A stretch of 32,492 bases of DNA, taken from Mesopusillimonas faecipullorum. GTDB lineage: Bacteria > Pseudomonadota > Gammaproteobacteria > Burkholderiales > Burkholderiaceae_B. The notes beneath the pieces were generated by a model. It searched no databases, had not been told where the DNA came from, and saw only the letters and a list, made by a program, of their open reading frames with translations. Made by a program: the position numbers and the translations under genes. The stretch lies in contig NZ_JACDXW010000012.1 of NCBI RefSeq assembly GCF_020539505.1, positions 1-32,492 of the forward strand, read 5' to 3'. Position 1 is the stretch's first letter. Every line of letters starts with the position of its first letter. Positions 32,433 through 32,492 of the stretch are shown in pieces.

Positions 32433-32492
32433 ATGGAAGCAATGCCGATGTCCCCAATCGATTTTATCTTAGGGATCCCTGGGCTGGTGGTC
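32433..32492 (+). CDS. Possible start of a gene running off the right edge
   Basis: An ATG opens 20 codons to the window end; the product includes SPIDFILGIPGLVV. Its shape recalls the N-terminus of ISL3-type transposases (LLGLPGVxV). If so, the island would be flanked by related elements in the same orientation. No ribosome site is visible, alternative ATGs occur at 32442 and 32448, and the fragment is too short to be sure. Confidence 0.25.
   Translation, partial: MEAMPMSPIDFILGIPGLVV

Noticed and set aside
32228-32491. Stop-free minus-strand frame continuous with the integrase fragment to the window edge
   Set aside because: About 88 codons are open in frame, but there is no ATG, GTG or TTG start in view and the translation looks non-coding. 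The family start motif is at 32212. An upstream fusion cannot be fully excluded.

Overview
This window is a heavy-metal resistance island, most likely from a beta-proteobacterium of the order Burkholderiales. An Alcaligenaceae relative (Achromobacter, Bordetella or Alcaligenes type) is my best guess, from the protein sequences and gene orders; no rRNA or housekeeping gene is present to prove it. The DNA is moderately GC-rich. Almost every intact gene deals with copper, arsenic, zinc/cadmium/lead or periplasmic thiol redox chemistry. Both ends carry mobile-element debris: the tail of a transposase at the left, and a truncated P4-type integrase at the right.

Layout. (1) 1-500: transposase tail and a small hypothetical gene. 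(2) 508-4367: copper sensing and handling. copS-copR on the minus strand face a cytosolic Csp-type copper storage protein; copZ lies convergent to it with a shared terminator; then a DUF2933 membrane protein and two very small genes, one of them a 50-residue DsbD-alpha-like peptide. (3) 4539-9688: copper detoxification operon copA (Tat-exported multicopper oxidase), copB (outer membrane), copI-like cupredoxin, a membrane-anchored cytochrome c, a DUF411 protein and a Met-rich secreted protein. (4) 10097-12981, minus strand: a DUF305 membrane protein and a CopF-type Cu(I) P1B-ATPase. (5) 13135-17289: divergent ars cluster, arsR-arsC-arsC-arsB leftwards and arsC-arsH rightwards. It holds three arsenate reductases from two unrelated folds. 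(6) 17424-23660: czcICBA, a zinc/cobalt/cadmium RND efflux system. (7) 23673-24036: a decayed duplicate of the copI-cytochrome c-DUF411 block. (8) 24147-28700: cadR-cadA, a PCu(A)C copper chaperone and a short CDF-like protein. (9) 28772-31934, minus strand: a thiol-redox block (DsbA-like, DsbB, CcdA, TlpA-like, truncated CcmI) abutting the broken integrase at about 31.93 kb.

How the genes work together. CopRS senses periplasmic copper. Five 16-bp inverted repeats fitting ATTACA-N4-TGTAAT lie before copR/csp (two), DUF2933, copA and copF, and are the likely CopR operators. copZ instead has a textbook MerR/CueR-type promoter (19-bp spacer spanned by a palindrome), but no CueR gene is in the window. 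CopF exports cytosolic Cu(I), Csp and CopZ buffer it, and CopA, CopB, CopI and the accessory proteins bind or oxidise it in the envelope. Arsenate is reduced and arsenite expelled by ArsB. CzcCBA clears periplasmic divalent cations and CadA cytosolic ones. The Dsb/Ccd/Tlp genes could repair metal-damaged disulfides, which is inference.

Most notable: the predicted CopR regulon, the DsbD-like mini-protein in the copper operon, the fossil duplicate after czcA, the CDF-like protein lacking the TM5 metal-binding histidine and the C-terminal domain, and the redox block joined to a truncated integrase. I saw no clearly unprecedented defence or catalytic system.
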